Of a stretch of DNA of 64,000 bases, positions 20,804-33,429 are shown one piece after another. The translations under genes and the position numbers were made by a program. Position 1 is the stretch's first letter. Every line of letters starts with the position of its first letter. Source of the DNA: Papio anubis (Eukaryota; Chordata; Mammalia; Primates; Cercopithecidae); NCBI RefSeq assembly GCF_008728515.1, contig NC_044978.1:8686452-8750451 (forward strand), given 5' to 3'. Below the pieces are notes generated by a model that was not told the DNA's origin, searched no databases, and was given only the letters and a program-made list of their open reading frames with translations.

Positions 20804-22945
20804 CCTAAGTCCCTGGCAATCGCCTTCTGTTTAAAGAAAATCCCCTGGGAGGTGTGGACAGAACTTAAAAATCAGAGTCAATTTCTTCTTAATTCAGAGG
20901 TAGAGAGAGGATAGGGCATAGTGAGGCACAGGCTTCAAAAGAAACCAAAGCATGAAAGAAAGTCACCTTGTTAGCTGACAGAGAAGTGTGCTTGCCTTGG
21001 GGATGGAAGCTTTCTTGAATATTCCTGTTTTAAATGGACAGTATAAACCACACCATCATTACCTATAGGCAGGTCCTTGACGAATCTATCCAAGATATGT
21101 CAGACAAACGACAGGACTGCTGGACTTGCTTATTCTTTGGTCACAAAAACCAGATAAGTGAAACATGCACATTTTTGCTGATTTGAATATTATGATGGAA
21201 ACTGGCCTTAAAGGGGTCAAGAAACAAACAGAGGACCTTAAGTGACAAATACACTCCTGCTTGCTTTTCTAGCTTCTCTGTATGCTCCCATGTTACAACG
21301 GAAATCAAAACCTGTTCACTGATTTTTCTTTTAAAAGTACATGAGGAAGAAATGTGGATATTTGTCTTCAAGGCTCAATTAAACATTCAGTTTCCTACAA
21401 ACTAAAACCATCTCACATATCAACCTCACCTTTAAACAATTAAACAATGTTAATTGTTAATATACTGTACTTGTTTGAGAATTGTGTAGTGTATTTTGTG
21501 AGTTATATATAACCTTCTTGCTTTTTGAAAATTTCCATAATGCTGGACTAAATCGTCATCATGTTCTAAGAAAGGAAACTTTTGAGTTGCATATTACTTG
21601 CCCTTCAAGTAGCACCTTTAATTACATGATTTACCAAGTCATACCAACATTTTTCTACGTGGTTCATATATGCTCTGGTCTATGTCGATCAAGGTTACTC
21701 AAAGGCCTCATCTTTTTTCTCCTGTACTGTTACCATTATTTCCTTATCTGATTTTCCTTACTTTTCCCCATTGCCCTCCTTCCCTACCAGTTTCTACCAA
21801 ACTTTACCTTACCACGTGGTTTCAGCATCTTGAAGATTGTTTGCTCAAGACATGGTTATTCCTCCAAATAACTTACAAGGAGACACAGGCACAGAGGCAC
21901 AGAGACACAGAGAGACAGACAGAGAGAGACCAAAAAGAACATCCTAATTTAAGTCCTGCTACAACAGAGTCAAGCATGGCGGTGAGGAAGAGCCTACGTG
22001 GCAGGTGGGGGCAGAGGCAATTAACTTTGTTTTGCTTTGAAAATTTGTGAGAAGTAAGAGCTAAATGATGATTTGAATAACAGGGTAGATTTAGCAAGAT
22101 ATTCCCTCCTTTGGCAATATGTAGTGATGTGGAAGAAAGCTTGTCTAGACCCTGGAAGGCTCAGATGAGAGAGAATATATCTGTTCGTGGATTTCCAAGA
22201 GTTTCATGTGGCCACACCTAAGAGAGTGCAAGGGAGAATGGATCAGGGCTGGCCAGGCTGGAGTGAAAGCAAGGGAGCAGATGATGACACCCCATTCTGA
22301 AATGGTGGAAAAGGGTAAGAGAAAATTAGATGAATTCAAGGGAGATAAATTGTCTCGGCATGACTTTTTGAATATGTAGTGTTAGGTGGGTGAAGGTGCT
22401 TCCCAGGGCTCTGCCCAGGGCACTTATGGGAATGAATAGTAAGTAGCACCTTTCCCTGATTCAGATAAGCCAGAGGGAAGAAAAGGATGGGGGTGGGGTG
22501 GGGAAGATGCTTGTTCAAACTCAAACAATATCTCTTTATCACTTCTGAGTTTGCCTGTCTTTTCCTTAAAATTCTTTCAGGCAGAGAGCTTCCCATTATC
22601 CTGCCAAAATACCCATGTTCTTCAAGTTGCTTGCTACTTCTGCTATTGTTAGACATATATTCTTAGTCTCTCTCCTGTGAAGAAATAAGCAAGAGAGACC
22701 CAGTTCCTTAGAGAAAGTAACTTTCAACTTGAAACCTGGAAACTCTTATCATTTTAGTTTGATTTCATCTTCAAGCCTTCACTTCATTTAAAGATGGAAT
22801 CCAGTGAAAAGTGGGAAGAGGTCGTAAGCTGCATTCTTAGCAAGTTCTGCTCACAATGGTTTTCACATCTCAGCCTGAAAGTTGGAAACTATAGACCAGA
22901 GCTGTGGGCAGGACATGCATAATAGGTACTGGACAAGTATTTCAA
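20804..22945. other. No gene; includes a purine-rich CACAGA tract
   Basis: 21881-21932 is a run of ACAG/AGAC-type units. A G-rich stretch at 22488-22503 holds three G-runs (5, 4 and 4). The remainder is unassigned. Confidence 0.5.
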
Positions 22946-23232
22946 AATTAGCCAGGCTTGGTGGCGGCACACACCTGTAGTCCCAGCCTCCTACTTAGGA
23001 GGTTGAGGTGGAAGGATCACTTGAGGCCAGGAGTTCAAGACCAGCTTGGGCAACATAGCATACCCAGTGTCTACCAAATAAAAAAAAAATTAGCCAGTCA
23101 TGGTGGCACACACCTGTAGTCCCGCTACTCAGGAGGCTGAGGCAGGAAGATCACTGGAGCCTAGGAGGTGGAGGCTGCAGTGAGCTATGATCACTTCACT
23201 GCACTCCAGTCTGGGTAACAAAGTGAGAAAAA
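22946..23232 (+). mobile_element. Old Alu (J-like)
   Basis: 'agccaggcttggtggcggcacacacctgtag', 'ggatcacttgaggccaggagttcaagaccagcttgggcaacatag' and 'gaggctgcagtgagctatgatcac' are Alu J-type variants. The 5' end is atypical and the tail is decayed. Confidence 0.9.
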
Positions 23233-23420
23233 TAATACATGTTAAATATTTTAAAATTATTAAAATATTAAATATGTGTCCAGCAACTATTACAAATGTT
23301 AAATATTTGCCCAAAATACTTAATATATGATTAATTTATATATTTATTATTAAAATAATGATTAAAATACATACATAAATTTATTTTAAAATAACAAATA
23401 TTAAAAATAGATGTTGGACA
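23233..23420. repeat. AT-rich low-complexity block
   Basis: TTAAATATT/AATATTAAA-type units, strongly self-complementary. Confidence 0.8.
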
Positions 23421-24747
23421 AATATTTCTTTAGTCAATGAAAGAATAAATAATCTATTGTTGGTTGAATACTGTTTAAATCAAATTACATAGTACTGAAG
23501 AAAAAGAGACATAGATGTTTATCCAATTAAAATAAATTCTTGTTCTCAAAAATTTAATCTATACTATTTACACCTTGCGTATTTTGCCAAAAAAAAGTCC
23601 TATCTTGTAGCTAGTACTCAAAGGGTCATTGAAATAGGATAACTACAGAGATTGCCGCTATATACTAGAAGCTCCCCTGTAAGTTCTTTGATCTTTACTA
23701 GCTTTTTTGCCCAAAGAATTTGTGAGCTTTTGTCGACACAGGTTAAAACAAAGAGCTGTCCTAGCGGTTGATAGTTCTTTGATATATGATTGTGCTTTTT
23801 TGTAGAAAGAACTCAGACATCTTTGTCAGAATCATGTATTAACATATGTGCTATTATCTAAATGTTTGATATAAATTGGATTTTATGTTTCCCACATTAA
23901 AACATTAAAGAAAGAGAAACTCCTGCAGTCAAAATTTAATATTATATGTCATTAATTTTTTAATCCTCTAATTCAGTCTGTTAATATGACAAAAGCCAAC
24001 AGGAGAGTTCTCTGATATTTTTGTGACTTTTTGGTGAAAGTATTTTGTCATTTTCAATCATATGATTGATATAGTAACAATCTAACTAGACAAAAATTCC
24101 AAAACTTATAATTGCTGACTCAGTTTTGTTCTTTACTTCAAACCAATATAATCACTGGATGGAAAAATTCAATTAGGAAAAAATGCAAAAAAGATAGAAA
24201 ATAAACATGACAACAAATTATTAGTATTATACAACGCAACTTTTACTTTGAAAAACAAATATTACATTGAAAATGCTCAAGTATTTGAGATTTTGCTAAG
24301 ACAGTTATAAAATATTCTGATATGAATACAAATATATGGAAGGCATTATTTTAAATTATTTCTGCTAATTTCTTTCATTATATCTGCAACAGATTATTAA
24401 TTTTTCAAATTAAAGCTAATTTAAAGCTTTTTGAAGAGTAGTATGAGACAATACTACTTAGTACTCAGCACAGACGCTGAAACAAGTAAAAAAAAATGCA
24501 AGCTAATGATTCTATTATCAACAATTTACAGAATATTCTACACTTTGCATTAAATTAATATTCATATAGGTAATGTTAAGGCTTATATTTTCAAGTATTA
24601 TTTTTCCACGTAGTGCTTTTATATACAACTGCTTTTTCCCTAGACTAAAAAACAAAAAAAGTATCTTCCCATAATTTAAAGAAGTAAACTTTCATCTTTT
24701 TCATGAAGCCCTTTCAAACTGACCAGAGGAAAGCTATTAGGTTCTCA

Positions 24748-24751
<4 letters not shown>
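23421..24751. other. No feature recognised
   Basis: AT-rich sequence without supported genes. Confidence 0.5.

Positions 24752-24784
<33 letters not shown>
24752..24784. repeat. (TG)n microsatellite
   Basis: About 16 TG units. Confidence 0.97.
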
Positions 24785-24785
<1 letters not shown>

Positions 24786-26388
24786 CTTTCTTAAGAATTA
24801 CAGCCCTAGTAATTCATCTGCTTGTATCTGTACATACTTTCTCATTCTATAAAACACTGACATCTAAATTTACCATCCTTTTATATTTTAGTCTAACGTT
24901 GCTCTATAAGGTGTATATATATTGTGAGATTCTACTGGTCTTCCTGTTTTAAATAACACCTTCCTAACAGGTAAGGATGCCTCCCCCAGTAAAGCCTAGC
25001 ACAATGCATAATGTCGTAGGAAACCAAATACCCATTCTCCCTGTCCCATTTTAATGATATGACCACAAACAAACAAAAAAAAGGATATCCCTATGCATTC
25101 TATATTCATTTTGTTTATTCTTACTTTCCCAGTGTGATAGATTGTGAATCTCCTTACTTAAAGATAAGAGATATGGGATCTCTGAAATGAAACATCAGTG
25201 GATCAATTAAGGCTATTTAGCTTAATGGTGAAAAAAGTAGTAAATGAGCTCAGGGACATTTAAGGGGCAGTTTCATGGCTTAGATTCTACTTAGATTGCC
25301 TCATTTCAATCGTCCTGGCTAGCACTAACAATTATGTGACAAGGAAGGATTTTCTTAACTTCATCACGCGTTGTAATGAGAACTTACAACTTTTGCAGGT
25401 TTTAGATACTTTATAATAATGTGTCTTGCCTATATTAGGTATTCAATATTTGTTGAATTGCATTAAATATTGCACACAGACAACATCTGTTGATGAATTC
25501 TAAAGTGAGTATTCGTCATTAACAATTTTGCTGGATATATTTTTTGAAGATACATAAAATTATACTTTTTAAAGATTACACATATAAATGAAAACTATTC
25601 TTTCATATTTGAGATACTTATTTTATACTTTTTATAATCTCTAAAATAGCCTGTTTGACAAAATAATTTTGTGGTTTTAGCCAGTTAAGGATCTAAAATT
25701 GGGATTAGAACGTATGATATAAAATTACAATTGAGTAGAATATTAAGATAAGCCTATTTGGGTATAAATTTTTTAAGTTAAGCAAAGACAATCAAACTTA
25801 CAGATAAATGAATTATGTATCAAACAGTTTCACTCTCTGACCTTACCAAACTGAATGAAAAAGTAAACTGTCTCCTTTTCACTAGTTAAAATAAGCAAGA
25901 TTATACTTTTAAAATGTATTAAAGCCTAAGAGTTTTTGATATATTGGAAAAAATTAAATTCTTAAAGTGTTCAAATGGCTTGAAGTGATGAATTTAATTT
26001 GAAATTATAAAAAATGCAAGTATATTCTTGATGCATAGCAATAAATACTTAATAGTTCTCTCAAGGAATACACACTTTGGGTTTCTTTTTCTAAGAAAAT
26101 TTAGGTAGGGAACATACATTTCTCGTAAGTTAAAAATCAACCAATTCATGATAAATTAAAATCATCTTTCCTAGAAATGATATACCAATAATGTGGAAAT
26201 ATAAATGCTTTATCAAGTTAAGGTATGCAATTTGAATGTAGTTCAGACTTAAAATAATAGTGTATATTTTACATATCATTACAGATATCAGGATAAGTGC
26301 ACAAAAGCCAGCCATACTACAACAAAACAAATTGGGGAAGAGCAGGATCCTTTGATAAAATTAAAATGATTTATAAAAATGTGAAGTT
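24785..26388. other. No gene; possible short MIR/L2 end
   Basis: 'attaggtattcaatatttgttgaattgc' near 25435-25462 resembles the L2 3' terminus. The rest is unassigned AT-rich sequence. Confidence 0.45.
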
Positions 26389-26686
26389 GGCCGGGCACGG
26401 TGGCTCATGCCTGTAATCCAAGGACTTTGGGAGGCTGAGGCGGGCAGATCACGAGGTCAGGAGACAGAGACTATCCTGGCCAACGTGGTGAAACCCCATC
26501 TATACTAAAAATACAAAAATTAGCCAGGCGTCGTGGCGGGCGCCTGTAGTCCCAGCTACTCCAGAGGCTGAGGCAGGAGAATGGCGGGAACCCGGGAGGC
26601 AGAGCTTGCAGCGAGCCGAGATTGTGCCACTGCACTCCAGCCTGGAGACAGAGAGAGACTCCATCTCAAACAACAACAACAACAAA
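26389..26686 (+). mobile_element. Full-length Alu (Y/Sc-like)
   Basis: It opens 'ggccgggcacggtggctcatg' and ends 'gagactccatctca' followed by a (CAA)n tail at 26668-26686. Substitutions are moderate, so it is older than the 16634 element. Confidence 0.96.
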
Positions 26687-27589
26687 GTTCGTTTATATTT
26701 CACAATCCCCTTATATTACAACATAACTGTTTGGCTGGTTTTCTCACATGTAAAGCTAGTCTGATATTTTAGTAACTATGTTATATGTATTATTCGATTT
26801 AACTTCTTGTTCAAATGGATAGGTAGCTCCCCACCCTTCAGCAATGTGAGGAACAGAGGAGCAAAGGGGGAGAAAAGGATATGACGTGTATACCCAGATT
26901 CACTCTCAACTCCATCTAAGAAAGAATGTTAACATCACAGAAAATAGGAAAAAAGTATATTTGGATCAAATGCTGTATTGGCCAAGTTCAGTTTAGTTAC
27001 TGTTTGTATGAATCAGTTTATGGTTTGCAGGAGGAGGTCTCAGATATTCAAAGATCTTTCTGGCACATGCCTCAGCTTTGGAGGTTTGGCTGGTGTATCT
27101 GTGCCGTGCTAATATGTCCTGTAAAACTTCTCACATCATCTCCTAATTAATTACAGAGGCATCGTTCTTTCACTTCTCTACCTGACTAGAATACCTTCAA
27201 GAACTAATCTTTGGATCTAGCCCATATTGGTTGTTGGGCAAATATTTGCTGGATTAATTGTAGTTATACTCTCAACGTGGGCTTCTTTATGAACTTTGAT
27301 AAGTGTTAAGGCACATTTATTTCATAGAAGTATGCATGCACACACAAACACAAATATATATGTCAATCTAAGTGATGGTAAGATTGTAATATAAAAAACT
27401 CCTTTCTGTCTTTCATTCTGCATCTCCTTTATTCTAAACTTTAAAAAAAATTTTTTTTTCCTGTAGACCTGGCTGCTTCACAGAGTGGTTTACGTTCAAA
27501 TGTGAAAGCAATGTTTTGAAAAATCAATTACTCTAACATAAAAGATTACTATATATTTCCTATAATCATCCAGCACATTGTTACCTTTT
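26687..27589. other. No feature recognised
   Basis: AT-rich sequence before the L1 3' end. Confidence 0.5.
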
Positions 27590-29292
27590 TTAGTTTTTGT
27601 TTATACTTTAAGCTGTTCCTTTAGATTCAGGAGGCACATGTGCAGGTTTATTACCTGGGTATATTGTGTGATGCTGAGGTTTTGGATGCAACGGACCTCA
27701 TCACTCAGGTACTGAACATAGTATCCAATAGTTAGTTTTTCAACTCTTTTCCCCTTCCTTCTCACCTTGCTCTAAAAGTTCCCAAAGTCCATTGCTGTCA
27801 CCTTTATGTCAATGAGTAACCATTGTTTAACTCCCACTTATAAGTGACAACATGCAACATTTGGTTTTATGTTTCTGCATTAATTCATTTAAAATAATGG
27901 CCTGTAGCTGCATTCATGTTGTTGCAAATAAAGTGATTTTGTTCTTTTTTTTTTATGGCTGTGTATATTCCATGGTATATATGTGCCACATTTTCTTTAT
28001 CCAATCCACCATTGTTAGGCAACTAAGTTAATTCCATGTCTTTGTTATTGTGAATAACGCTGCAATGAACATACGAGTGCATGTGTTTTTTTGGAAGAGT
28101 GATTTATTTTCTTTTGGATATATACCCAGTAATGGTATTACTGAGTCAAATGGTAGTTCTATTTTATTTGAGATATCTTCAAACTGCTTTCCACGGAGGC
28201 TGAATTAGTTTGCATTCCTTTCAATGTTGTGTCTTTCCTTTTCTCTACTGCCTCACCAGTATCTACTGTTTTTTGACTTTTTCAAAGCCATTCTGACTGG
28301 TGTGAGAAGGTATCTCATTGTGGTTTTGTTTTGCATTTCTCTAATGATTAGTGATGTGCAACATTTTTTCACATTTGTTGCACACTTGTATGTCTTCTTT
28401 CAAGAAGTGTGTATTCATGTCTTTTGCCCATTTTTAATGACATTATTTTTTACTTGTTCAATTGTTTAGCTTTCTTATAGATTCTGGATATTAGTCTTTT
28501 GTTGGATACATAGTTTGCCAATATTCTCTCCCATTCTGTAGGTTGTCTGTTTACTCTGAGAGTTTACTTTTCTATGCAGAAGCTCTTTAGTTTAATTAGG
28601 TCCCACTTGCCAATTTTTGTTCATGCTGCAATTTATTTTGAGTACTTAGTCATAAATTCTTTCTCAAGGCCAATGTCCGGAATGGTATTTCCTAGGTCTA
28701 CTTCTGGAATTCTTGTAGTTTGAGGACTTGCATTTAAATCTTTAATCCATCTTGAGTAGATTTTTAGATATGGTGAAAGGTAGGGGTCCAGTTTTATTCT
28801 TCTGCATACGGCTAGCCTGTTGTTCCAGTACCATTTATGGCATAGAAAATTGTTTCCCCTTTGCTTATTTTTGTCAACTTTGTCAAAGATCAGATGGCTG
28901 TAGTTGTGCAGCTTTATTTCTGAGCTCTCTATTTGATTCCATTGGTCTGTGTCTGTTTTTATATAGTATCATCTTTTTTGGTTACTGTAGCCTTACAGTA
29001 CAGTTTGAAGTCAGGTAATATGATGCCTCTGGCTCTGTTAGTTTGCTTATAATTGCTTTGGCTATTCTGGCTCTTATTTTGGTTTCATATAAATTTTAAA
29101 ATTATTTTTTCTAATTCTGAGAAGAATGACATTGGTAGCTTGATAGGAATAATGTGGCATCTGTACATTGCTTTGGGCAGTATGTTCGTTTTAACAACAT
29201 TGATTCTTCCAATCCATGAGCATGGAATGTTCTTCCATTTATTTGTGTAGTCTATGACTTCTTTCAGCAGTGTTCTGCAACTCTTCAGTGTC
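27590..29292 (-). mobile_element. 5'-truncated L1 (L1MA/L1PB-like): ORF2 3' end and 3' UTR
   Basis: On the minus strand the 3' UTR lies at the left ('ggaggcacatgtgcaggtttattac', 'gatgcaacggacctcatcactcagg'). Coding text lies to the right, for example 'NKWKNIPCSWIGRINVVK' near 29150-29270, which is the ORF2 segment C-terminal to the reverse transcriptase. Frameshifts and stops make it a relic. Upstream ORF2 (EN and RT) and ORF1 are missing from this insertion. The 5' breakpoint is about 29290. Confidence 0.93.
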
Positions 29293-29880
29293 ATCATTTT
29301 TACATGAGAAAATTGAGGATATATAACGTGATTGGAATTTACATAGATAACAAATGGCAAAACCTTATGTTTCTCAGTATTGTTATATTTTCCATATCTT
29401 CCATTTGAGGAAAGAAAGAATTTCTCTTATAACAATAAACGTCTATTACAATAAGCACTCCACTAATTTTAGCTTACTTATTTCCATGTGACAATTAGCA
29501 AGTCATCTTACATGATTAGATTTTGTCATTTCATTATTACTTTCTTATTATTTTGAATTTTTTATTTTGTACAGAGGGCTCCATTGACAATTTTGCTGGA
29601 AAAATGTATTGTTTTATTTTCTATCTTTTGATAGTTTGGGAAGGATAAGGTAATGGCGGCTTTTTTAAGCTAAAATGGAGTCGAGTCAGGAGGTTTGCTG
29701 TTTGTATGGAACTTAGACACATCGCTTACCGATTGGCGGGTGGTGTTGAGACTAGGCATGAGGCCTTCTGCTTTCTAGTCCAGTAGCCTTTTTATATCAT
29801 CATATTACTTTTCACATTGTGTACAAACTCCACATTATATTAACAGAGAAGGCATTGAAAGGTCATAAACGCACAGCCGT
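29293..29880. other. Unassigned interval between two LINE fragments
   Basis: A MIR-like 'cattttttacatgagaaaattgagg'-type stretch may lie at 29290-29325. The sequence 29690-29770 is GC-richer ('cgattggcgggtggtgttgag') and unassigned. Confidence 0.4.
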
Positions 29881-30640
29881 GTCATAAATGGTGCCCTGAA
29901 TGAAGTAGATTGCATTTTATTGTAATCAATTGAGTCCAGAAACTTTCAAATAACATGTGAGTTTTAATGCTATATATGTCTATGAAAGAATAATCAAGAA
30001 CAATGCTCGTTCTTATTTCACTGGGGTTAGAGTGGGGCCCTTTTTGTCCCTTAATTTCCCTAATTAGTCTCAATTGTGTTCTCCCTCTACGTTAGCAGGC
30101 CAAGATAGTATCTGCTTTATTGCCATGGGAGGAAAACTTGCTCTTATTGAGCTTTATTAGATACTCCATTCTCTCATTTAGAATCCTATTAAGTTTCCCC
30201 TTGGCATTTTCTAAATCAATTAGTTTTAGCCTTACCCTTCTTAATATGCTCCTTTTGGAGGCTCCTAATTTTAGTCCCTAACTCTGGTATTTGTAGTTGC
30301 CTTTCCCTTTTCTTTTGGGCAAAGATTTCAATCAATTTTCCCTGCAATACTGCTTTGCTAGCATCCCACAGAGTCATATCTGTGACCTCACCGTTATCAC
30401 TGTCTGCTAAATATTCAGCCCATATGTCTTTGAGCTTTTCCCTAAACTATTCCTGCTGAAGGAAGTAATTATTACTTTACCATCTTAGCACTCCCCTGTT
30501 GCTTTTCAAGGGAAATAATTCCACACCCCAGCGAATCATTGCAGGGTCCGAAACTAGAATCTTGTCAATAGAATAGCAACTTTGCCCTCAGTCTCTAGTG
30601 GGAATAGAAGAAAATGGTTCTGGAAAAGGAAGAAGACTTT
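29880..30640 (-). mobile_element. Diverged L1/Tx1-clade ORF2-like relic
   Basis: On the minus strand, going from 30590 to 29940, the frames read in L1-type ORF2 order. First comes 'RIDKILVSD'-like text. Then 'TLWDASKAVLQGKLIE' (about 30325-30380), matching the LWD..KAvlRGk motif between endonuclease and reverse transcriptase. Then a basic Gln/Lys/Leu-rich helix, a frameshift near 30218, 'KSKFSSHGNKADTILA' (about 30092-30145), a stop, and 'IKGQKGPHSNPSEI' followed by 'FIDIYS' (about 29960-30055). The 'K-[YF]-..GNK...LLA' form is what I recall from fish and amphibian L1/Tx1 elements. Mammalian L1 has 'SWFFEKINKIDRPLA' at this place. Reverse transcriptase is not seen. It is a decayed relic, and the lineage assignment is inference. 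Confidence 0.55.
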
Positions 30641-30644
30641 ATAG

Positions 30645-30866
30645 AATAAAATGTGAGTTGTGGCCATGAACATGCTTATTTGTTTTAAAAATCAATATAG
30701 ATGGTTAATAGATTGTGTGGTTGCAAAGAATTAGAGAATGATTACATTTTAGCATCATGAAATGCACTCCCACCACTATTAGGGGATTGTTTTGGTAATT
30801 TATTTAGATATTTATTTGTTTTTATAAACACACAGATAAATTACATGCACAGTAAGCCATTAAGTC
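30645..30866. other. No feature recognised
   Basis: Short AT-rich interval. Confidence 0.5.
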
Positions 30867-30904
30867 TATTATTATTATTATTATCATCATCATCATTACT
30901 ATTT
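30867..30904. repeat. (ATT)n(ATC)n microsatellite / Alu tail
   Basis: Trinucleotide ATT then ATC units immediately before the Alu T-tract, so it is probably an expanded A-tail. Confidence 0.85.
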
Positions 30905-31185
30905 TTTGTTTTTGAGACGGAGTCTCGCTCTTGTTGCCCAAGCTGGAGTGCAATGGTGCAATCTCGGCTCACTGCAACATCCACCTCTTGGGTTCAAGCA
31001 ATTCTCCTGCCCCAGCCTCCCAAGTAGCTGAGATTATAGCTGGCTGCCATCACACCTGGCTAATTTTTTGTATTTTTAGTAGAGACGGGGTTTCACCGTG
31101 TTGGCGAACTCCTGACCTCAGGTGATCGACCCACCTCAGCCTCCCAAAGTGCTGGGATTACAGGCATGAGCCACTGCACCCACTC
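30905..31185 (-). mobile_element. Alu (S-like)
   Basis: 'gagacggagtctcgctcttgttgcccaagctgg' carries the S-type 'ttgttgccc'. It ends 'gagccactgcaccca'. A deletion removes part of the 'ttggccaggctggtctcgaactcc' stretch. Confidence 0.95.
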
Positions 31186-31350
31186 TAAAATAAATTTATT
31201 AAAAAACTAGAGGGAAATATATAAAACATTAGTTTTAATTTTAATTTTTAAATACATAGTAGGATTAGTTATGGCCAATTTTAATTTTTAAGTTAGTAAT
31301 TTTCTAAATTCTCTGCCACAATCAAATATTTACAATCAGAAAGGAAGTTT

Positions 31351-31668
31351 AAAAAGCATTAATACCTGGCCGGGCGCGGTGGCTCAAGCCTGTAATCCCA
31401 GCACTTTGGGAGGCCGGTGAGGATCCGAGGTCAGGAGATCCGAGACCATCCTAGCTAACATACTTGAGAAACCCGTTTCTACTAAAATACAAACTAGCCG
31501 GGCGTGGTGGCGGGCGCACCTGTAGTCCCAGCTACTCTCGGAGGCTGAGGCAAGGAGAATGGCCTGAACCTGGGAGGCGGAGCTTGCAGTGAGCCGAGAT
31601 CACGCGCCACTACACTCCAACCTGGGTGACCACAGCGCCAGACTCCATCTCAAAAAGCATTAATACCT
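31351..31668 (+). mobile_element. AluY with scattered 1-5 bp indels and no A-tail
   Basis: The exact 17-bp duplication 'aaaaagcattaatacct' is at 31351-31367 and 31652-31668. The body opens 'ggccgggcgcggtggctcaagcc' like the young monkey Alus. It contains many tiny insertions or losses at otherwise conserved places: 'ggccggtgaggatccgagg', 'gagatccgagacc', 'aacatacttgagaaaccc', 'gggcgcacctgtag', 'ctactctcggagg', 'gaggcaaggag', 'cacgcgccac' and 'gtgaccacagcgcc'. It ends 'catctc' with no tail beyond the As of the duplication. Confidence 0.95.
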
Positions 31669-33189
31669 AAGTACTGAAGTGTTATAATAGTTTGTGTTTT
31701 GTGGGGGATGTACAAACTAAAAATTTGGTTATCTTATGGAGTTAAGAAAATTTAGTCAAAATCTTTGCAACAATATCAACTGTATCTACTGTGTTTCCAG
31801 TCAATACACTGTTTTATAAGTGTGTTTTCTTGTTACAATAATGCCTTTTCCCCATATAAGTTAAAGTAGTTTTAAGTAAATAAATTAGACAAGTATATGG
31901 CAATAGCAGCTAGTGTCATGGGACTAAAGAAACGACCGCAAAGAATTCTACAAAAGACAAGCCTAAAAATATACATACAAACATATGTGCTTAAAAATCA
32001 ATGAATACAGGAATGTAATTATTGCTTTGTGAACAGTTTTCAACATAGCATGTAATAGTTGAAGAAAATAATTCATTTTTCAATAACTCATTAAATACTA
32101 AGTGCCCCGGTTCTTGTAGGAATGTGACATTTGAGATGTAAATTTGCAGGACATGCCGTGGACTATCCGTGTTCTGATATTTCAGTAGCGGCTACAAACA
32201 TTGCTGGCCTCTGTAGGGAGCATTCTCTACATGCACCATTCCCCTAGAGCATACTTAACATCATAAGAAAGCATCCAATACAATCAGAAGTAAGTATATT
32301 TATTTTCTAATTGTTTGGAATGTGGAATCATAAGCCCTGCAGGTTAGATGGTCTCTAACTGGTGCTAGGACTGTGAAGCACTATAATGTTCTCTATGCCT
32401 AAGTTGCTTCCATGTGTCATATTCACCAAGGCCACTTCTACTCATTCTCAATTCTCCTGTTACCATTTTACTGGCATCCTGAAAGTCTTTTACCTACGGG
32501 GCTTTAGAATCCAAAAACGATCCCTTATAAGTCTCAGGGATACTGAGAACACAATTATGTGAAAGTTCTAGGAGCATGTAGCTTTTCCATTGGGTTCTCA
32601 TGTCAGCTTCAGGGCAGAATGATAGGTGAGGACAGCCGTCATCTGATTAGTATCTGATGAGAGGTACCACATTTCTCGTACTACCTCCTGCAAAATTATG
32701 ATCTTCATTGGTCTTGACAAGAAACTAAAATTTTTGTCCTAATTACTTATGAGGGAAACCATTAAGGACAATGGAACTTATTTTTAATATGGTACAAAGT
32801 AAAGAAAATAAATTAGCATTTTTCTACCATAGTATATAGCAGTTATTTTTCACTTCATATGTACCATGTTTGTTCAAGCTTTATCAAGGCATGACGAACT
32901 GGATGGACACGGTATTTATTAGCCTTTAAGTCACAGATTTTAATATTTAGAGATAATAGGAAAATGGCACAAGGACCCGTAGAGCTATTAGTATCAGAGC
33001 TAGGATTTATAATCTACGGCTGACCTCTCAAGGCTATAATATTTCCATATGTAACATGAAACAACCTATTCATTTAGGTTATCTCTCAACATTTATTTAA
33101 TATTTAATTAATATTTACTCAATAAGTATTTAATGTGCATATATTGGGTAGGCTGCTTTTAGAGATAACAATGATTATATTATATAATG
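31669..33189. other. No feature recognised
   Basis: Unique-looking sequence. No gene or repeat family recognised. Confidence 0.5.
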
Positions 33190-33412
33190 TTAAGAGCTTA
33201 CTATAAATCCATACTCAAGTACTTTGCATATATTATCTTGTTAACTTTTCAGCAACCACCTCATCGATGAGGTAGATGTGATTATTACTCCTATTTTATA
33301 GGTAAAGAAACTGAGGTATGCATTAAAGAACTTGGCCAATGTCCTACAGCTGGTAGTCCAGTCCATGTAGCCTAATTCTAGAATCCAAATTCTTAATCAT
33401 AATAGTGTATTA
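33190..33412 (+). mobile_element. MIR
   Basis: 'tactcaagtactttgcatatatt', 'cagcaaccacctcatcgatgaggtaga', 'ttttataggtaaagaaactgagg' and 'aagaacttggccaatgtcctacagctggtag' are in MIR order. Confidence 0.85.
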
Positions 33413-33429
33413 TCTTTAAAAATTAAATG

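Noticed and set aside
22488..22503. G-quadruplex
   Set aside because: Only three G-runs of three or more occur close together, so the canonical four-run pattern is not met, unlike 40868-40889.
27590..30640. One continuous minus-strand L1 covering both LINE fragments
   Set aside because: The right fragment corresponds to the endonuclease-RT linker and the left to the ORF2 C-terminus. The reverse transcriptase region is missing, 29293-29880 is not L1, and the protein style of the two pieces differs.
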